A stretch of DNA of 64,000 nucleotides from Paenibacillus sp. AN1007 (GTDB lineage Bacteria > Bacillota > Bacilli > Paenibacillales > Paenibacillaceae), in assembly GCF_040702995.1 (NCBI RefSeq), contig NZ_CP159992.1, positions 3,869,501 through 3,933,500 of the forward strand, written 5' to 3'. Position 1 is the stretch's first letter. Each line of letters starts with the position of its first letter. The notes under the pieces are model-generated. The model was given only the letters and a program-made list of their open reading frames with translations, searched no databases and was not told the DNA's origin. This document shows, one piece after another, positions 8,532 through 17,157 of the stretch. A program made the position numbers and the translations under genes.

Positions 8532-9669
8532 TTAGTTCTGCATGACGAAATCTTTAGGTACACTGCTCTCTTCATCAAACATGCGCAGAATCTCATAACG
8601 TGTATTGCGCTGTGCCGGAATGTAACCAGACTCGCGTATCAGGCGAAGAATAGATTCGATGTTTACTTTGTACGTCGCTCCTGCGGAGGATACAACGTTC
8701 TCTTCAATCATCGTACTGCCGAAGTCATTACAGCCGAATTCGAGCGACTTCTTACCAATTTCAGGACCCATCGTTACCCACGAGGATTGGATGTTCTTGA
8801 TATTATCCAGCACCAGGCGGCTGATCGCTACCGTTTTCAGATATTCTTCTGGCGTTTGACGCTCCAGCTTGAGATTCGTATTATCCGGCTGGAAAGTCCA
8901 CGGAATAAATGCGAGGAAACCTTCGGAATCATATTTGTTCTCAATACATTCATCCTGAGCTTCACGCACACGCATCAGATGCAGCGCACGTTCTTCCATA
9001 GATTCACCCAGACCAATAACCATTGTCGCAGTGGTATTCATCCCGATCCGGTGAGCTGTCTGCATGACGTCCATCCAGTCGCGCCATGAACCTTTCAGAC
9101 GGCTGATTTTGCGGCGTGTACGGTCATCAAGAATCTCGGCTCCGCCACCAGGGAGGGAGTCCAGTCCAGCTTCATGAATGGCACGTACAACCTCTTCGAG
9201 CGTAAGGCCGTCGGATACTTCAACCATTTTCATAATCTCGGCTGGTGAGAAGGAGTGCATCGTGATATTCGGAAAACGCTCCTTGATTGCTTTCAGCAGG
9301 TCCGTATAATAACTGAAAGGCAGGTTAGGATTTGTTCCACCCTGCATCAAAATCTCGGTTCCGTTGACATCTTCGGTTTCCTTGATCTTCTGGAAAATCA
9401 CTTCATCCGGCAGCACATAACCTTCTTCAGAACCAGGTCTGCGGTAAAAAGCACAAAAACGGCAGTATACGTCGCACACGTTCGTGTAGTTAACGTTACG
9501 CCCAATGACAAAGGTTCTGTATGGCTCAGGGTGCATACGTTTCATAATTACATTGGCTGCTTGCCCCGATTTTATCCACTTCATCAGATTCAAATAACTG
9601 AATCGTGTCTTCCAAGTCCAAACGTTCGCCCCGAAGGGCTTTATCTAAGATACGGTCTACCGTACTCAT
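8532..9669 (-). pseudogene. mqnC: cyclic dehypoxanthinyl futalosine synthase MqnC, one-base frameshift
   Basis: Radical-SAM enzyme of the futalosine route to menaquinone. The start MSTVDRILDKALRGERL (ATG 9667-9669, GAGGGAGG upstream) runs in one frame to SDEVDKIG. The protein then continues in the +1 frame with QAANVIMKRMHPEPYR, the radical-SAM cluster CDVYCRFCAF, a GGTNPNLP stretch and SLPGGGAEI. The switch sits at a run of four G on the minus strand (9564-9567). Deleting one G restores a 378-residue protein of normal length, so this is either a homopolymer sequencing error or a recent mutation. If the bacterium makes menaquinone only this way, loss would be serious, which favours an error. 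Confidence 0.85.
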
Positions 9670-9799
9670 TGTAAAAAAGCCTCCCTCGTAAAGAGAAAAT
9701 AATACGACATTCCGCCCGGCTTGATATAAAAGCAAGTCTTGGCTGCAGCATCGCATTTCTGTACTTTACATATCGTAACACAGGTTACATGTGAAAAAA

Positions 9800-9820
9800 A
9801 GCACCTTATGCAAAGGTGCT
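9800..9820 (-). terminator. terminator of the metA-metI-metC operon
   Basis: AGCACCTT/AAGGTGCT stem with a 5-nt loop, followed on the minus strand by a seven-T run. It lies about 120 bp after the metC stop. Confidence 0.85.
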
Positions 9821-9942
9821 TCAAAAACGAATTAAAATTTTTACATATAAAATCAGTTATATTTAAAGCATTTGGGGATTGCCACCGCTCTCCAGGGTTA
9901 TCTTGACGTCAGAATAACTCGTGTGAAAAATCGAGTTTAACT

Positions 9943-11124
9943 TTATAAAGTGGCCTGAAGCGCCTGCTCAAGATCAGCAATCAGATCATCAATATCCTCA
10001 AGTCCAACAGAGAAACGAAGCAGCCCGTCCGTGATTCCCCGCTCATGTCGAACCTCTGCCGGCATGGCAGCATGGGACATCATCGTCGGATACGAAAGAA
10101 TGCTCTCAACGGCGCCCAAACTTACAGCAACAATTGGCAGTTTCACCTGATTCAAGACTGCTTTGGCTCGATCTCCCGAACCAACATCAAACGAAACCAC
10201 AGCCCCGTAGCCCGTAGACTGACGCTCGTGTGCTTCACGCCCCGGATGATCCTCCAGTCCTGGGTAGTAGACAGCCGTTATATCAGAACGCTTCTTGAGC
10301 CAGCCAGCCAGTTTAGCCGTACTCTGCTCACTATGAGCCATACGTGCACCAAGTGTTTTCATACCGCGCATCAGAAGCCAGGATTCCTGTGCTCCGAGAA
10401 CGGTACCGAGCCCGTTTTGCAGCTGTTTCAGCTGTCTTCCCAGTTCGTCTGTACGTGCAACAGCCAGACCCGCCAGCACATCGCTGTGACCACCTAGAAA
10501 CTTCGTAGCACTATGTACAACGATATCTACACCAAGCTCAATCGGACGCTGATAGTACGGTGTCATGAACGTGTTATCCAAAATGGTAATCAGATCATGT
10601 TCCTTCGACCATGACGTTACCGCCGCAATATCCGTAATTCTCAGGGTCGGGTTGGATGGTGTCTCCATATACACAGCTTTGGTGTTCGGCTTGATCGCTG
10701 CCTTGACTTCCTCAATGCTGGTCATATCCACAAAGGTAGTCTCAATCTGCATCCGGCTTAGTATCGTAGTCAGCAGACGATATGTACCGCCGTATACATC
10801 TTCCGTTACAATGATATGATCCCCTGCGGAGAACATCATGAACACACTGGATATGGCAGACATCCCTGTAGAATAGGCAAATCCGCGTACCCCGCCTTCA
10901 AGCAGTGCAATGTAATCTTCCAAAGCTTGACGGGTTGGATTACCTGAACGGCTGTAATCATGCTGCGGCGGATTAAAAATATCAAAGTGATGGAATGTAG
11001 AAGCCTGATAGATCGGCACACTCGACGCACCCGTCGTCTTGTCAATCTCATCTCCAAAGTGAAGCAGTTTGGTATCAAACTTCAGCTCCGACGTACTCGG
11101 CTTATGGTTGCTCGATTCACTCAT
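9943..11124 (-). CDS. metC: cystathionine beta-lyase, PLP-dependent
   Basis: 393 residues, Cys/Met-metabolism PLP family. It should cleave cystathionine to homocysteine, pyruvate and ammonia. The PLP lysine is in HSATKFLGGHSD near residue 206. Other family marks are the ligand SRSGNPTRQALE, the Tyr in DVYGGTYRLL, and SLGAVESILSYP near the C-terminus. Its start overlaps the metI stop by four bases (ATGA), with GAAGGAGGC upstream. Assignment as MetC rather than MetI rests on operon order, as in B. subtilis metI-metC, and on similarity; the two are paralogues of the same fold. Confidence 0.88.
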   Translation of the reverse strand: MSESSNHKPSTSELKFDTKLLHFGDEIDKTTGASSVPIYQASTFHHFDIFNPPQHDYSRSGNPTRQALEDYIALLEGGVRGFAYSTGMSAISSVFMMFSAGDHIIVTEDVYGGTYRLLTTILSRMQIETTFVDMTSIEEVKAAIKPNTKAVYMETPSNPTLRITDIAAVTSWSKEHDLITILDNTFMTPYYQRPIELGVDIVVHSATKFLGGHSDVLAGLAVARTDELGRQLKQLQNGLGTVLGAQESWLLMRGMKTLGARMAHSEQSTAKLAGWLKKRSDITAVYYPGLEDHPGREAHERQSTGYGAVVSFDVGSGDRAKAVLNQVKLPIVAVSLGAVESILSYPTMMSHAAMPAEVRHERGITDGLLRFSVGLEDIDDLIADLEQALQATL

Positions 11125-12305
11125 GAGGTTACGCCTCCTTCAACTTCCTGCTGTGCGGCCAGCAGTGCAGCGTTCAGGTCTGCAATCAAATCTTCCGCAT
11201 GTTCAATGCCTACCGAGAACCGAAGCAGGCGATCATCCACACCTACAGCATCACGAATTTCATGTGGAATATCCGCGTGGGTCTGCACCGCAGGATACGT
11301 CATGAGTGACTCTACACCCCCAAGACTTTCAGCAAATGCAATTAATTTGATATGGCGCAGCAGCGGCTCAACATAACGTGCGTCTTTCACTTTGAACGAG
11401 AAAATGCCTGTATTTCCCGAAGACTGCTTCTGCTGAATCTCATATCCCGGATGATCAGACAACCCCGGATGAAACACTTCGGCAACAGCCGGATGCTCCA
11501 GAAGGAACTTCGCAATGGTAAGCGCGTTATACTCATGACGTTCCATACGAAGGGCAAGTGTTTTCATGCCTTTCATCAATTGGTAGGAATCATTCGGTGA
11601 TAACACGGCACCAATGGAGTTATGAAGGAAGGCCATCTCTTCAGACAAGGCTTCCCCTTTGGTAATAATCAATCCGGCAAGCACATCATTATGCCCACCC
11701 AGATATTTGGTCGCACTATGGATGATGATATCTGCGCCAAGTTCGATCGGACGCTGGAAGAATGGGGTCAGCAGCGTATTGTCCACGATGGTTAGCAAGT
11801 TGTGTGTTTTGGCCCAAGAAGCAACAGCTTGTATGTCCGTAATCATCATGAGCGGGTTCGTTGGTGTCTCGATAAATACCGCTTTTGTATTCGGCTGACG
11901 GATGTCTTCCAGCGCTGTAAGATCATTCGTATCTACATAGCTTGCAGTTACACCAAACCGGGACAAAATTCGTTCCAACAGGCGATATGTACCACCATAC
12001 AGATCCAGGGAAACAATCAGGTGGTCCCCTTGGCTAAACATCGCAAAGATTGTTTGCAGCGCGGCCATACCCGAGCTGCAGGCAAAACCTGCATCACCGG
12101 ACTCCAGAGCAGCAGCGGCTTCCTCAAGCACTTTGCGCGTCGGATTTGTTGTACGGATGTAATCAAATCCCGTGCTTTGTCCCAATTTTGGGTGACGGAA
12201 CGCAGTGGATTGATAGATCGGAAAGTTCACGGCCCCGGTGACCGGTTCATTGATGGACCCGATTTGTGCTAAACGGCTTTCAATTTTCAACTTGTTATCT
12301 TCCAT
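11121..12305 (-). CDS. metI: cystathionine gamma-synthase / O-acetylhomoserine thiolyase
   Basis: 394 residues, same PLP family. It should join O-acetylhomoserine (made by MetA next door) with cysteine to cystathionine, and may also use sulfide. The PLP lysine is in HSATKYLGGHND near residue 199; TTNPTRKVLEEA and SLGGVESLMTYP are conserved family stretches. Start ATG 12305 has CAGGAGG 6 nt upstream. It lies 25 bp downstream of metA and overlaps metC by four bases, so it belongs to the SAM-riboswitch operon. Confidence 0.88.
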   Translation of the reverse strand: MEDNKLKIESRLAQIGSINEPVTGAVNFPIYQSTAFRHPKLGQSTGFDYIRTTNPTRKVLEEAAAALESGDAGFACSSGMAALQTIFAMFSQGDHLIVSLDLYGGTYRLLERILSRFGVTASYVDTNDLTALEDIRQPNTKAVFIETPTNPLMMITDIQAVASWAKTHNLLTIVDNTLLTPFFQRPIELGADIIIHSATKYLGGHNDVLAGLIITKGEALSEEMAFLHNSIGAVLSPNDSYQLMKGMKTLALRMERHEYNALTIAKFLLEHPAVAEVFHPGLSDHPGYEIQQKQSSGNTGIFSFKVKDARYVEPLLRHIKLIAFAESLGGVESLMTYPAVQTHADIPHEIRDAVGVDDRLLRFSVGIEHAEDLIADLNAALLAAQQEVEGGVTS

Positions 12306-12329
12306 TACTGCATCCTCCTGTAATCTCGA

Positions 12330-13247
12330 TTAGATTTGCGGTCCAATATCGTAAGGTGTTTCTTGATACACATAGTAATTGAGCCAGTTAGAGAATAATA
12401 AGTTAGCATGCGCACGCCATGTTGCCGGAGGAATCCGGCTAGGATCATCATTAGGGTAATAATACTTCGGCAGTGCGATATCCATTCCTTTGGCAGCATC
12501 ACGGTCATACTCCCATTTCAATGAGAACGGGTCATACTCGGCATGTCCTGTAGCAAAAATTTGCTTGCCGTCTTTGGTCGCAACCAGGAATACGCCTGCT
12601 TCTTCCGATTCAGCTAAAATGTCGAGCTTATCGTTCTTCTCGATATCCTCTCTTCTTACCTCCGTGTGACGAGAGTGGGGAACGTTAAACACTTCATCAA
12701 ATCCACGCAGCAGCGGAACATGGGGTTTGCTGATCGTGTGTGGAAATACGCCAAAACACTTTTCAGCCAAGGGAACTTTGGGTACATCAAAATGGTGGTA
12801 TAAACCTGCTTGTGAGGCCCAACATATATGCATAGTCGAGGTCACGTTCGTTTTGGTCCATTCAAAAATCTCCTGAATTTCTTCCCAATAATTCACATCT
12901 TCAAAATCCAACTGCTCTACTGGCGCACCGGTAATAATCATCCCGTCAAAACGACGGTGCCGAATCTCGTCAAATGTTTTGTAGAACAGATCGAGATATT
13001 CCTGGGACGTGTTCTTGGAAGTGTGGGATTTGGGATGTACCAATACCACGTCAACCTGAATTGGAGTGTTACCCACCAAACGGAGCAATTGCGTTTCGGT
13101 TGTCTCTTTGGTAGGCATCAGGTTCAGAATCGCAATGCGGAGCGGTCGAATATCCTGCTTGTATGCAGATGATTCGTCCATGACGAATATATTCTCCCCT
13201 TCAAGCACTTCTTTGGCTGGTAGTGTGTCCGGAATTTTAATTGGCAT
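12330..13247 (-). CDS. metA: homoserine O-acetyltransferase (MetA)
   Basis: 305 residues. It transfers an acetyl (family also succinyl) group to homoserine, the first committed step to methionine. The catalytic Cys lies in [10 protein letters not shown] near residue 142; the [18 protein letters not shown] region (residues about 107-120) and [16 protein letters not shown] near residue 235 carry the catalytic His/Glu neighbourhood. Bacillota MetA enzymes mostly use acetyl-CoA; the sequence alone does not prove it here. Start ATG 13247 is preceded by AAGGAGGAG. First gene after the SAM-I riboswitch. Confidence 0.92.
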   Translation of the reverse strand: MPIKIPDTLPAKEVLEGENIFVMDESSAYKQDIRPLRIAILNLMPTKETTETQLLRLVGNTPIQVDVVLVHPKSHTSKNTSQEYLDLFYKTFDEIRHRRFDGMIITGAPVEQLDFEDVNYWEEIQEIFEWTKTNVTSTMHICWASQAGLYHHFDVPKVPLAEKCFGVFPHTISKPHVPLLRGFDEVFNVPHSRHTEVRREDIEKNDKLDILAESEEAGVFLVATKDGKQIFATGHAEYDPFSLKWEYDRDAAKGMDIALPKYYYPNDDPSRIPPATWRAHANLLFSNWLNYYVYQETPYDIGPQI

Positions 13248-13323
13248 GGTGAGTTGACTCCTCCTTGTTCATAGATTACATTGGCCGCGAAAATCACTGC
13301 TGAGAAGTTGGGCATATAACAAA

Positions 13324-13350
13324 GACCTTTCTCGGATTCCGAGAAAGGTC
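13324..13350 (-). terminator. SAM riboswitch expression-platform terminator
   Basis: Perfect 12-bp stem GACCTTTCTCGG / CCGAGAAAGGTC with a 3-nt loop, followed on the minus strand by TTTGTTAT. It lies between the SAM-I aptamer and metA. Confidence 0.88.
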
Positions 13351-13370
13351 ATATGTAAATAGATATGCGC

Positions 13371-13496
13371 CTCTCTCATCTCTCAGTTACAACAGCACTA
13401 CGGGAGTGCTTGGTCGCTGCAAGAATTAGCACCGTGCAGTATATCGCCGGTTGCCGGGTTTCATCGGGCTGGTCCCTCCACCTACTCTTGATAAGA
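13371..13496 (-). promoter_or_regulatory. SAM-I (S-box) riboswitch
   Basis: On the minus strand the S-box core is clear: CTTATCAAGAG, GGTGGAGGGACCAGCCC, GATGAAACCCGGCAACC, GGTGCTAATTC and the closing GATGAGAG. S-adenosylmethionine binding terminates transcription ahead of metA-metI-metC. Confidence 0.96.
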
Positions 13497-13536
13497 TTTC
13501 GCTGTATTCAATTTTAATTCAAATTTATTAACTTTT

Positions 13537-13565
13537 ACTTTAAAACATTACTGTCCTCACGTCAA
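13537..13565 (-). promoter_or_regulatory. probable sigma-A promoter of the met operon
   Basis: TTGACG, 17-bp spacer, TAAAGT on the minus strand, about 40 bp upstream of the S-box aptamer. Confidence 0.55.
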
Positions 13566-13659
13566 GATGCAGTTGCTTGGTTTCGAGCCTGAAATTGTAA
13601 CCGTTTATCGTCCCTTGTCATACACTGCCTCAGGGCGCGAAATAGACACATTTTTGCGC

Positions 13660-13688
13660 TTGAAAGCACTCTGGACCAGCGGTATACT
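13660..13688 (+). promoter_or_regulatory. sigma-A promoter of the corA leader
   Basis: TTGAAA (13660-13665), 17-bp spacer, TATACT (13683-13688). Transcription would start near 13695, giving a leader of about 270 nt before corA. Confidence 0.65.
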
Positions 13689-13731
13689 AGACAAGTGTTT
13701 ATAAGCCCTTATGTGAGAGGTGACATATTAA

Positions 13732-13842
13732 ATGGATGGCGACCCGAGGCCCAACTGGCAGTCGAATTCCGAACAACTGCATAGAGAATTGACATCAGCA
13801 TGTCGGCAGCGGGACGTTTCTTTCCGTTTGATTATAGATTGA
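13732..13842 (+). CDS. 36-residue leader peptide ORF upstream of corA
   Basis: Not a recognised family. ATG 13732 has a well-placed GAGAGGTGA seven to eight bases upstream. The peptide starts MDGDPRPNWQSN and ends VSFRLIID. The acidic/proline-rich beginning resembles that of the Mg2+-sensing leader peptide MgtL of enterobacteria (MEPDPTPLP, from memory). The ORF covers the 5' arm of a long-range stem (13802-13811), and its TGA overlaps the ATG of a second small ORF (TGATG at 13840-13844). That it is translated and regulates corA is inference. Confidence 0.5.
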   Translation: MDGDPRPNWQSNSEQLHRELTSACRQRDVSFRLIID

Positions 13843-13890
13843 TGAACGCAAGCAAGCGGAGACCTATACATCAGGCTTCGCTGCCGACCG
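13802..13890 (+). promoter_or_regulatory. long-range stem in the corA leader
   Basis: GTCGGCAGCG (13802-13811) is exactly complementary to CGCTGCCGAC (13881-13890). An alternative shorter stem, ATCAG (13870-13874) with CTGAT (13892-13896), encloses the 3' arm and is followed by CTGTTCTTTT, a weak U-rich tract. Together with the leader ORFs this could be an attenuator. I saw no match to the M-box Mg2+ riboswitch. Confidence 0.45.
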
Positions 13891-13895
13891 GCTGA
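13842..13895 (+). CDS. 17-residue second leader ORF upstream of corA
   Basis: MNASKRRPIHQASLPTG, starting at an ATG that overlaps the stop of the first leader ORF, so it would be translated by coupling. It covers the 3' arm of the long-range stem (13881-13890). No strong independent ribosome site. Its stop lies 68 bp before the corA start. Confidence 0.35.
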   Translation: MNASKRRPIHQASLPTG

Positions 13896-13963
13896 TCTGT
13901 TCTTTTGCGCCCATATTAATGATGATATCCGCCAAGACGGCGGGTGCAGAAGGAGTAGATAAC

Positions 13964-14899
13964 ATGAAAATCCGGTTGGTTAACAATGGTGTATTTATCC
14001 CGGTGGACGATATTCAGCAAGCGCTGACTCCGCCAGCGGAAGGATTCTACTGGATTGATGCGGATGTGGACGATCTGGCTGTACTGCAGCCTCTGTTCTC
14101 CATGCATGATCTGGCTGTGGAAGACTGCTTGAGTGATGAGGAGCAGCGCCCAAAGATCGAAATTTATGAAAATCATTATTTTATTGTTATTAACAGCATT
14201 CGTTTTGATGATGAAGAAATATTCCTGCGGGCAGTAAATCTCTTTCTCGGCAGACATTTCATCATCAGTGTAACCAAACAGAAGGTCAGTGAACTGCGTA
14301 CATTGAAGCCGATCCTGTGGGAACAGGAGATCAGCAGTCCCGACCGTCTGCTCTATCTGCTGGTTGACTTGATCGTAGATAATTACTTTACTGTTGGTGA
14401 CCGAATTGAAGCTCGCATTGAAAAGCTTGAGGAAGACATTCTAATGCATACCAAAAAGTCACATTTGAATGAAATTATCGGGCTGCGAAGCGAGATTTTA
14501 TGGCTGAAGAAGGTACTGGGACCTCAAAAAGAGGTTATCAATACATTAAACAAAAAAGATCTGCGTCTCATTGATGACCAGCTGCAGAAATACTTCAGTG
14601 ACATCTATGAGAACGCCGTAAAAATATCAGAAACGTTCGAAACCTACCGCGATCTGATGGGCAACTTGCGAGAAGCTTATCAATCCAGTATTGCGAACCG
14701 GGCGAACGAGATCATGCGGGTGTTTACAGCCATCACGACCGTGTTCATGCCGCTGACCGTTATTACCGGAATATACGGAATGAACTTTGATAACATGCCG
14801 GAGCTGCACTGGAAATACGGTTATTATGCGGTGATTGGCCTGATGATTACGCTCGGCCTGACGATGTTCTTTATTTTCCGCAAAAAAGACTGGATCTGA
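13964..14899 (+). CDS. corA: CorA-family Mg2+/Co2+ transporter
   Basis: 311 residues. The large cytoplasmic N-terminal domain (1-250) is followed by two membrane segments near the C-terminus. The signature YGMNF between them forms the channel filter. The basic tail (FRKKDWI) is typical. It should be a pentameric Mg2+ channel in the plasma membrane. Start ATG 13964 (MKIRLVNNGVF) is chosen over 13919 because AAGGAG lies eight bases upstream. It is monocistronic, with its own promoter and an unusual long leader holding small ORFs. Confidence 0.92.
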   Translation: MKIRLVNNGVFIPVDDIQQALTPPAEGFYWIDADVDDLAVLQPLFSMHDLAVEDCLSDEEQRPKIEIYENHYFIVINSIRFDDEEIFLRAVNLFLGRHFIISVTKQKVSELRTLKPILWEQEISSPDRLLYLLVDLIVDNYFTVGDRIEARIEKLEEDILMHTKKSHLNEIIGLRSEILWLKKVLGPQKEVINTLNKKDLRLIDDQLQKYFSDIYENAVKISETFETYRDLMGNLREAYQSSIANRANEIMRVFTAITTVFMPLTVITGIYGMNFDNMPELHWKYGYYAVIGLMITLGLTMFFIFRKKDWI

Positions 14900-14940
14900 A
14901 ATGACCGCAGTATCCGTCTTATGACACAAAATACATGTTG

Positions 14941-14976
14941 AAGACGAAGCGCTCCTTCCCGGAACGACTTCGTCTT
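14941..14976. terminator. bidirectional terminator between corA and the HRDC gene
   Basis: AAGACGAAG (14941-14949) pairs with CTTCGTCTT (14968-14976), followed by T on the plus strand; the genes are convergent. Confidence 0.75.
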
Positions 14977-15018
14977 TTTGGTCTTTACGGCTTTTGTGTA
15001 TTTCTGAACGCTTTCCAA

Positions 15019-16020
15019 CTAACCTGCATTGCGTTCGGTTTCGGCGTGTCGGCGGAAACGAATGCGAATCATACGTAATCGCTCATAGACCTGTTCCAGG
15101 CTCCCTCCTTCCGGACGCTCTCCTCCATACACTTTATGTAATACAGGCTTCAGAAACGCATCTCCCAGTTCCTCATAGGCATTCCATACTGCCTCTTGTT
15201 CCGTTTCAGGCATAACGGCCAGTTCGACGTCAAGCAGCGAATCTGTGTCGTACCCTTCCAGATCCAGTGCCTCCAGCAGTTCGATTAACTCCCTGCGGGA
15301 TAGACCGGAGCGATTCACAATCTCTTCCAGAGTCTGTCCTTCTTTCATTCCTTCCAGCACATGTTTACGTGTAACGAATTTGTCCAGTTCCTGCTTGTAT
15401 TTCTGCTCTTTCTGCTTGTACAACCAGCTTTCGTACTCGTCCTCTCTCAATACGGTATATACCCAGTCCAGCGGAAAAGATCTTGATCTTTCAATGCCAC
15501 TTGTCATTTCCAGCCATTCCATTCCATATTCCGCAGCTTTGCTATCCCCTACGCCAGGAAGCTGTATCAACTCGTCCATCGTCTGCGGAACAAAAGCGCT
15601 GATCAGACGCAGCAGACGATTCGTTGCGACAAAATACGGAGCTTTCCGATCACTGGCGGCTTTCTGCCGTCGCCATGTACATAGATCATCATATAACTGT
15701 TCATTACCATACAGCTCGCTAAAACAATGCAATCGCTGGCCCGCATAACTGCGCTGCTTCAAATCATCTTTTTCATCATATAATCCATGCAGCAGCGGAC
15801 GGTAGCCCTCGCTCATTCTCATGGCTAGCTGATGACGATATATATGCAGCAGTTCCACCCATGAATTCCCTTCGTACCAGATCGTATCCTCCCGGTCCCC
15901 TGCTTCATATCGGCTCCACCCCAAATGCCAGATGCTCTCCTCCTCGCCAATCCATAACTGGGCAATTTCCTCAGTGTGCTCTGACATTCTGGATAATTTG
16001 TTCATAAAAATAACTTCCAT
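15019..16020 (-). CDS. HRDC-domain protein
   Basis: 333 residues, soluble. Residues about 120-190 contain an HRDC fold (WRRQKAASDRKAPYFVATN, then LIQLPGVGDSKAAEYG), the nucleic-acid-binding module of RecQ/RNase D. After it come a charged helical linker and a helix-turn-helix-like segment (LEEIVNRSGLSRRELIELLEAL). No helicase or nuclease domain is visible, so it may be a DNA- or RNA-binding accessory protein. Start at the ATG 16018-16020 (MEVIFMNKL) gives proper spacing to AGGAGGG; the ATG six bases upstream is too close. Function unknown. Confidence 0.7.
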   Translation of the reverse strand: MEVIFMNKLSRMSEHTEEIAQLWIGEEESIWHLGWSRYEAGDREDTIWYEGNSWVELLHIYRHQLAMRMSEGYRPLLHGLYDEKDDLKQRSYAGQRLHCFSELYGNEQLYDDLCTWRRQKAASDRKAPYFVATNRLLRLISAFVPQTMDELIQLPGVGDSKAAEYGMEWLEMTSGIERSRSFPLDWVYTVLREDEYESWLYKQKEQKYKQELDKFVTRKHVLEGMKEGQTLEEIVNRSGLSRRELIELLEALDLEGYDTDSLLDVELAVMPETEQEAVWNAYEELGDAFLKPVLHKVYGGERPEGGSLEQVYERLRMIRIRFRRHAETERNAG

Positions 16021-16092
16021 TACCATTCCCTCCTTTTTACATTTCAGCCTGTACGATTAATGAAATATTCTCTGTTTCCAAACAGCACGAAA

Positions 16093-16131
16093 AAGCACCC
16101 CTCCTGCAAAATGGCTGCAAGAGAGGTGCTT
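16093..16131 (-). terminator. terminator downstream of the fructokinase gene
   Basis: AAGCACC-CTC-TGCA / TGCA-GAGAGGTGCTT hairpin; on the minus strand it ends with TTTTTCG. It lies 70 bp past the fructokinase stop. Confidence 0.75.
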
Positions 16132-16200
16132 CCTCATTAATCGTACTATACTGTTGCTCCTATCATACCACACTGGTAAAATTCGTCAATCCTAGAAGCG

Positions 16201-17079
16201 TTATTTGCACAAGGCCAATTTTGCCAGTGCCAATGAACCGCACAACCCCGCATTGTCTCCCAAACCGGGTGGAACAACATACTGATCTATTCCGGCATGA
16301 AGTGAAGGATGCTGCACATAACCTGCAAGCAGTTCCTGCAGTTTTCCGCGAACCATCGGGAACAGATGCTCCTGCTTCATTACGCCTCCGCCCATCACAA
16401 TTTTCTGAGGGGACAGAATCAGCACGTAATTCATCAGAGCGTGTGCAAGATAATGGGCTTCAATCTCCCACGCTTTGTGATCTGCCGGCAGTTCATAGGC
16501 TGGCTGTTCCCAGCGTTTGTTAACAGCTGGACCGGCTGCAAGACCTTCAAGACAATCCCCATGAAACGGACAGAATCCTTCGTATGTATCTTCCGGATGC
16601 CTTCTTACCATGATATGACCCATCTCGGGATGGGACAATCCATGAACCATTTTCCCGCCGACCACAGCTCCGGCACCAATACCTGTACCTACTGTTATAT
16701 ACAGACAGCTGTCCAGTCCCTGTGCAGCTCCCCAAGTGGCTTCGCCCAGAGCAGCTCCGTTCACATCGGTGTCAAATGTCATGGGTACATCAAAGTGTTC
16801 CTTGAGTTTGCCAATCATGTTGTACTGTCCCCAATGCGGCTTCGGTGTGGTGGTAATGTAACCATATGTTGGGCTGCCTTCAATTGGATCAATCGGACCG
16901 AACGAACCTACACCCAGTGCTTCAACACCTTTACCTTCAAAGAAAGAAATAACCTGAGCCATCGTTTCTTCCGGTGTGGTTGTAGGAAAGCTTACTCGTT
17001 CCAGAACCTCTCCACTTTCTGTCCCAATGCCGCATACAAATTTGGTTCCGCCTGCTTCAATCGCACCTAAAACTGTCAT
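16201..17079 (-). CDS. scrK: ROK-family fructokinase
   Basis: 292 residues. It should phosphorylate fructose (or mannose) with ATP in the cytosol. The N-terminus GAIEAGGTKFVCGIG is the ATP phosphate loop, GSFGPIDP follows near residue 59, and FDTDVNGAALGE carries the catalytic Asp. The zinc motif HPEMGHIMVRRHPED...CPFHGDCLEG (residues about 151-180) marks the ScrK/GmuE branch of ROK kinases rather than glucokinase. Monocistronic, with AGGGGAGTG upstream and a terminator downstream. Symbol by family; the exact sugar is inferred. Confidence 0.85.
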   Translation of the reverse strand: MTVLGAIEAGGTKFVCGIGTESGEVLERVSFPTTTPEETMAQVISFFEGKGVEALGVGSFGPIDPIEGSPTYGYITTTPKPHWGQYNMIGKLKEHFDVPMTFDTDVNGAALGEATWGAAQGLDSCLYITVGTGIGAGAVVGGKMVHGLSHPEMGHIMVRRHPEDTYEGFCPFHGDCLEGLAAGPAVNKRWEQPAYELPADHKAWEIEAHYLAHALMNYVLILSPQKIVMGGGVMKQEHLFPMVRGKLQELLAGYVQHPSLHAGIDQYVVPPGLGDNAGLCGSLALAKLALCK

Positions 17080-17157
17080 GTTGGTCTCACTCCCCTGTTG
17101 ATTTAGAAGAAGAAATGCCGCTGGCCCAATAGAACAGCAGCATTCCTGTAGAATGGT

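Noticed and set aside
9564..9567. Programmed ribosomal frameshift in mqnC
   Set aside because: The shift would be +1 at a plain G run without a stop codon or stimulatory signal; an indel is simpler.
13695..13963. M-box (ykoK) Mg2+ riboswitch upstream of corA
   Set aside because: The conserved M-box blocks are absent; the leader has small ORFs instead.
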